The position numbers and the translations under genes were made by a program. Below, piece by piece: positions 59,305-64,000 of a stretch of 64,000 nt of DNA (within the stretch, counting starts at the first letter, position 1; each line of letters begins with the position of its first letter). A model generated the notes under the pieces. It ran no database searches. It was not told the origin of the DNA and saw nothing but the letters and a program-made list of their open reading frames with translations. Origin of the DNA: Theristus sp. LFF4_11. Taxonomy: Eukaryota > Nematoda > Chromadorea > Monhysterida > Xyalidae. The stretch is from positions 95,821-159,820 of the forward strand of contig JASANC010003837.1 in the NCBI GenBank assembly GCA_030248135.1, written 5' to 3'.

Positions 59305-59735
59305 TTTTAGTGTATTTTTAGCATTATTTTGCTGTTTTTATAGCTTTTTAGCGTTTTAGCTATCTATCTATCAAATTTCAAAATTTTGACCGGCCCCCCC
59401 CCAAAGTCACATGCCCCCCCCCCGCGGCCCCTTCCCCAAAATTTTCCAGTTATCTATCTATCTAGAAAATTTTCTCCAGCTATCTATATCGGCCCCCCCA
59501 ACCCCTCGGCTCTGGAACAACTATGAGCCGAGGGGTTGGGGGGGGGGGGCGATATCGATAGCTGGAGAACCTTTTCCACATAGATAGATAGCTGGAAAAT
59601 TTGGGGGGGGGGCGCGGGGGGGGCCATGTGACTTTGGGGGGGGGCGGTCAAAATTTTGAAATTTGATAGATAGATAGCTAAAACGCTAAAATACTATAAA
59701 AACAGCAAAATAATGCTAAAAATACACTAAAAATG
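59305..59735. repeat. Large palindrome (~210-bp arms, ~10-bp centre)
   Basis: The left arm (TTTTTAGTGTATTTTTAGCA ... TATCTATCTATC ... C-runs ... CCCCTCGGCTCTGG) is mirrored by the right arm (AGCCGAGGGGTTGGG ... GATAGATAGATAG ... TGCTAAAAATACACTAAAAA). The axis is near 59520. Arms differ mainly in the lengths of their G/C runs. Part of the right arm sequence also occurs at 21.77-21.96 kb. Confidence 0.85.
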
Positions 59736-60407
59736 GTTGGTATTTTTATTTAAAAATAGCTCCAATTCTTTTTTCGATATTTCACGCTCTAGTTTTGTTT
59801 GTGGTTTGTAATTGTCTGGCAGTGTAGCAGAAATCCGAATTCGGGTGTTTTCGTTGCAGCAACGCAACAGAAAGAAGAATGTCGAAAAATGTTCATGTTT
59901 ACGTTAACCAAGCGAAAAAAATGTTCTAAAATTTCTGCTGCTATCTGGTTTTTGGAAAACACGACGGCGACTAGACGACATTGGTTTGTTTCGTTTGCAA
60001 TCAAATGTCGAATGACTCGAATTTCGGTGGTGGTGGTGGTTTGTTTGTTCTCTGCTTCTGTTCGACGACGACTGTTGCATATGGGCGTCGCAATGAAGTG
60101 CATTGTTGTGTTTGTCGGTTGGTGGTGGTTGTTGTGATCTTTCACAGTGACACTGCTCGCCGCTAACGTTGACACTCTTAATTGAAAATTGACAAAACCA
60201 GTTATGTGGTCAACGTTAGTCATTTTTGCAGTGACGTCAGTTTCAAAAGTTTCAAAAGCAGTTGTCCATACACTTGGAAGCCAAATGAAGCTTAACTAAA
60301 TTGAAATGCTATGTTCGAACGCGAAAAGCATCGCTGAAATGATGACTGTGTTTTCGCTTCAGCGCACACCGGCCTGCTGAAAACAGTTGACTCGGGGGCC
60401 ATCTCAC

Positions 60408-61539
60408 CGTCAGCGTCGAGCACTGAACACAAGCCAGTTGTTGAGGTCGGTGGATGCGTGAACTGAACGGACAACAACGACACACAAACAGTGCACCCCG
60501 GTGCTGCGGATCGACGCCCGTCTGGTTCTGGCAGCAACGGTCACAAGTAGTGTTGTTAAATAAAAATCGATTTTTTTTCAAAAAGTGAAAAACAAAAAGT
60601 CAAAAATGCCGATTTAAAAAAATTCAAAATTTTTTATATGCTCTGAGAACCACAGTTTTGTCAAAATTTTTCGAAAGTTCAACAGTTTTTTTACATTACC
60701 TTGTAGCACCGTCAGCAGTCGATTTTAAACCGTTTTACCGACTGATTTTAGGTTTCAACAACTTCTGAAACGAAGTGTTTGAGCGTCGCAAAGCTTGGCT
60801 TACCATTGCAGATAAAATGACAATTCGCTTCACAGCGCTACGTTGTCTGGTTTCTGTTTCGTGTCGTGTCGTGGCGACGTCATCAGAATTGATCGAATTT
60901 CAAGCCGGTAAAGCGCCATTCATGGGGTTTGAAGCGCGCTGACGCGCTTCACTTTGCTACACATTCACGAAGCAAAAAACAGCGCGCTTAAGCGTGCGTC
61001 AGCGCGCTTCAGTTTTAGAGCACATGCACGTTCACGGACGCGCGCGCTGACGCGCGCTGACGAGCTTCATCATGAATTAAGAAATGAAGCTGCGTCAGCC
61101 GCTGCGGCTTTTTAGGTCTTTTGCCCATTCACGAACGCGCGCGCTGAAGTGCGCAATCATGAATGATGAAATGAAGCTGCGTCAGCCGCTGCGGCATTTG
61201 ATGTCCGGACATCAAATTTGTGTGTGCAAAATCACTGAATGGGCCTTAAGCTTTCTTTCATTTGAACTGGGATAATTCGTGGCGTTTTGGGGGTCAAAAC
61301 ACAAGAAGAAGCATGGTAACGGTTTGAAAAAGGGTAAATGAGGTCACCAAAACAAAATCTGGAATGTTCCGCCATACGGGTGTTGTTCGGGAGGCGCTTG
61401 CACGTCAAATTGTTGTTCTTCGAACTCCCTGATTGATTTAGCCCAACTTTGATTTTCAAATTGTTTTAAATTTTTCTAAAAAAAACAAAAATGACGATGT
61501 TTTTTTAAACAACCCTAGTCACAAGACACTACCAGAATA
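60408..61539 (-). pseudogene. Cys-rich exon (TMEM55/PIP4P-like) interrupted by a hAT MITE
   Basis: If the hAT element (60548-61517) and one copy of its duplication are ignored, an acceptor at 61540 and a GTGAGA donor at 60407 bracket one open exon. It encodes VSCDRCCQ, then about 17 residues to CRCC, then 15 residues to LACVQC. The C-x2-C / C-x-C / C spacing equals that of the PIP4P1/PIP4P2 (TMEM55) phosphatidylinositol phosphatase zinc segment, though residue identity is low. With the element in place the exon is broken after its first ~7 codons. I see no downstream HCGN-type or membrane exons. The family assignment is tentative. Confidence 0.35.
60548..61517 (-). mobile_element. hAT-type MITE with nested M4 element
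   Basis: Ends TAGTGTTGTTAAA and (reverse) TAGGGTTGTTTAAA. Exact 8-bp duplication GTCACAAG (60540-60547 and 61518-61525). It is inverted relative to the 22000-22730 copy, with the same core (TCGAACTCCCTGATTG). At about 60912-61249 it is interrupted by a GCGC-rich M4 element (AAAGCGCCATTCATG ... AATGGGCCTTAA). Confidence 0.9.
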
Positions 61540-62082
61540 CTGCAGCTAACTGATGGTCAAGCAGCAGCAGACTGTCGCCAATCCAATCACTGGCTCACAG
61601 CAGGCCTGTTGTTGTTTTATGGCCTGAAATGAGTCGCCATCAGCAGGTTATTAGTAATTTGCCCGCATGTAACAACATTTTAAAGCTCTCCTGTCTTATT
61701 TCCGTCTTGTTTTAGGTAATAAGCATGATGAAGCTCGATCTCGACCAGTCAAATAAAGACACTTCGTTCACCACGCCCGAAGAAACATTCACACAACAGA
61801 CGAGGATGAACCCGCACAATTCACGGTTGCACCGGTCAGCTTAGTATTGTTTTGTGAATCTGGCGCTAAAACTCTTGCACGATCAACCGCAATTCTAGCG
61901 TATAACTCGAACTGATCAAATTTGCATCGATCGGATTCGATTTATTTTGCGATGGATCCAGTCAGATTTCTTTTTCCAACGTCCAAGTGTAGTTTTGTTT
62001 ATTTTAGCAGAGCGAACAACTGCCCGAGCCGATCAAAGCGTCACTGCAATCGCAGAGCACCGGCGCACAAACACAAACGTAC
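61526..62082. other. Stretch between partial minus-strand exons
   Basis: No supported exon. An exon linking the 62208-62083 and 61539 segments would be needed here if they belong to one gene; no C-x2-C motif could be found. Confidence 0.25.
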
Positions 62083-62208
62083 GAGCAAGCGTTCACCGTG
62101 AAAATCCACAACGGCGCCAATCGAATCTGGCTGCACTCTGCCGTCTCCGGCCGGGACAGTGATTTCGTTGACCACCTCTGCGAGCAGTGATCGCTGATGC
62201 TCTGCCAT
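62083..62208 (-). CDS. Possible first coding exon, 42 codons
   Basis: Begins at ATG 62208 (MAEHQRSLLAEVVNEITVPA) and ends at a strong GTACGT donor in phase 0. The composition is protein-like, with alternating hydrophobic residues (GAVVDFHGERLL). It could start the gene whose Cys-rich exon lies at 61.5-60.4 kb, or belong to another gene. No family recognised. Confidence 0.35.
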
Positions 62209-62543
62209 GATTCCGATGCTGACCCGACTTTGTGCTTTTTAACAATGTTCGATCTTTACAGCCATTTGGACTTGCCAAACACACAAGCCGTTAACATGCT
62301 ATCTGTAAACAAAAGCTGTATTGTGTAGAGAAACTAAATGTTGTTTTGCACTTTTATATTTCACATTTTTTTGTGGTGATTCACTTTTTCAGCGTTGTTA
62401 TGTGCTTTTGTTTTCGTTTGGCGCCACCATAAACTTAATTATTGCCACCACACAGTCACAGTGTTGCTGTAATGTTGTTATTGTGCGTAAAAACGCATTT
62501 TTTAGTTTTGTTGTGCTGTATGTTTGGTATTCAACTTTTTTAC

Positions 62544-63530
62544 AATGTTTTAAGAGTTCTGCTGCAAGTTCAAAGGCCGCTCTGCTGGCAAATGCCTCCT
62601 GTCGACTGCCACTCTTTGATGGTATCACACAAATCAGGACGGGGCGTTTCGAGAAGGCCAAATCAGTCGGTCATCTGAAACGAGCGTCAGTCATTTACTT
62701 GCATTGGTAGTCAAAATGGAGACTAGTGCAGCGCGCATTGCCGTGGACCCATGGTGCTGCCGAAGTTTTTGCTTGTGTGCTCGGGACTGACACCGCGAGT
62801 GCTGAACACCGTCTTGCAATTTCGACCGCGGCGACCATGGGCTTGTCAGTTGTACACTGGTGACACACTCGCTCATGTATGACCTATTTTTTCAAACGTG
62901 TCCCACTGAAATGACGTCATGTGCCGCCAAACATGCGTTTGCCGTTCACAGCAAACCAGACTTTCAGTTTAGCCGATTTCTTCCCGTAAACAAATGTTGA
63001 TTGTCGAATCAGTCTCACCAAACTGACATTAGTGCCTGTACTTTGATAAACGGGCGTTTCTAAAGCAAATGACGTCATTTTAGTTCGGACACGTTTGAAT
63101 AAATCCACAATACATAAACAAACACACAAAGTGATCGACTCAACGAACGTGGTGAGAGCGCATCAAACGCAGCAGCCAGCAGTCAGTGACTCCGATGCCA
63201 TAGCAGCCCATTTGCAAAGGCTCCAATCGTCTTGCGTTCGCCGAATCCAACGCAGACGTCGTGACCGCCAGGTACGCTTGCGAGTAATTCGATTTGAGAA
63301 AGAACGTGCGTAACACTTAAAGCGAGCGCAGTTTACGCAGCATTGGTCGTGCACACGAAGGACAAAGTGGACAGTGGTGAATCCGATTTGAATCTGCACT
63401 GTTGTGTTCGCCTCGGCTCGCTTGGTGCCACTGCTCGTCGTTGATGCCGTTTGAATCACAGTGACGCTGGGCACACATCCAGATTCGATCTTGGCCCGCA
63501 CGGTTTTCCACTTTGTGTGCCATGTCGCCT
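62544..63530 (-). pseudogene. pars2: Mitochondrial-type prolyl-tRNA synthetase, partial and apparently damaged
   Basis: ProRS attaches proline to tRNA(Pro). The minus strand from about 63530 reads QMVGDMAHKVENRAGQDRIW, MCAQRHCDSNG, CPLCPSCARPML, then an in-frame TAA at 63319-63317, then LRTFFLKSNYSQAYLAV and the class II motif 3 segment LQMGCYGIG. A second piece near 62855-62800 reads MVAAVEIARR. The last exon (62674-62544) begins DRLIWPSRNAP and continues one frame off as VLICVIPSKSGSRQEAF (start of the anticodon-binding domain); the shift falls at a C4 run (62641-62644). An M1 MITE lies in the intron. The residue after GVT where ProRS has the motif 3 arginine is not Arg in either splicing option. 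Lesions could be real decay, tiny introns or sequence errors. Upstream exons lie beyond or near the window end. Confidence 0.7.
62878..63112. mobile_element. TA-flanked MITE (family M1), copy 4
   Basis: A 235-bp copy bounded by TA, same orientation as copy 3. It sits between two ProRS exon segments. Confidence 0.8.
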
Positions 63531-64000
63531 ACCATCTGGCCTGACGTGGCATGCACCGGAGAAAAAATGACGTTTGAAAAAAAACAATGACAAGCGTCAC
63601 TGAAAAATTCAGCGAATGAAAAAATTCCAAAAAAAACAAGTGAACGTGGTTGATTCATCTTCGTTTGCATTCTATCCTGGCCAACATTTTTCGTTTTTAC
63701 TTGGTGAGAGTATTGATTTGATTGTTTGGTTCCATAAGTGAATACTCAAACCCAATCTGTCAGACCCGTCGCACGCAGATCCACAAAGCCAATAAAATCC
63801 GTGTTACGAATCCGTTTTAAACACAAAACCAATCAATGCTTTGTAACTTCTTGCTTTTTTCGTTGTTTCTGTCTTCGTTCCCGCCTTTCTTGTGTGTTAC
63901 GCTCGCGTGCACGTGCACTGTCACTTAGACTCCGCCCCTCCTGTGTTATAGTGGAGTGGACCACCACCACCGTACATGTACTTTTAAATATGAAGCCGTA
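63531..64000. other. Window edge, nothing firm
   Basis: No recognised exon. Upstream ProRS exons on the minus strand would be expected at higher coordinates. Confidence 0.3.

Overview
This is animal nuclear DNA, most likely from a nematode. It carries a ~1.45 kb block of pure TTAGGC, the telomere repeat typical of nematodes, and all genes are split by introns. Many introns are 50-110 nt, but others are long and full of transposons. I assembled the gene models by hand from splice sites, reading phase and remembered conservation within protein families. No database or transcript was consulted.

Layout. (1) 976-7696, minus strand: a 22-exon model (1,472 codons) of a KDM3/JMJD1-type JmjC histone H3K9 demethylase. 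Its first exons encode a SAND-like domain, and every exon phase is compatible from start to stop. (2) 7990-10841: hAT-type MITEs in tandem and a TA-flanked MITE with a tRNA-derived SINE inside it. (3) 13802-14561, plus strand: a three-exon gene for an unrecognised 192-aa protein. (4) 15510-21430, minus strand: a complete 16-exon NFX1 / shuttle craft gene (925 aa) with a RING finger, NF-X1 zinc fingers and R3H. (5) 21575-24330: homopolymeric G/C tracts, foldback repeats and hAT MITEs, running into the interstitial telomeric array at 24335-25787. (6) 25.8-35.0 kb: repeat-rich, with little convincing coding sequence. (7) 35453-42554, plus strand: an ODR-2/HOT-like Ly6 protein whose 6.2-kb intron is filled with nested mobile elements. 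(8) 45019-58147, minus strand: a FERM protein resembling PTPN14/PTPN21 (Pez), with WW-binding PPxY and poly-Q linker exons but no phosphatase domain in the window. (9) 59.3-61.5 kb: a large palindrome and a hAT MITE that appears to cut a Cys-rich exon. (10) 62544-63530, minus strand: a partial, apparently damaged mitochondrial-type prolyl-tRNA synthetase.

The genes are unrelated housekeeping or regulatory genes, not an operon or a functional island. The accessory content is a dense community of non-autonomous DNA transposons (at least ten families, often nested, several with exact target-site duplications), three tRNA-derived SINEs of two families, and decayed mariner copies. The most novel candidates are the SAND-KDM3 fusion, the Pez-like protein without a phosphatase domain, the relaxed 5' splice-site usage shared by three genes, and the homogeneous interstitial telomere block with small telomeric scars nearby.
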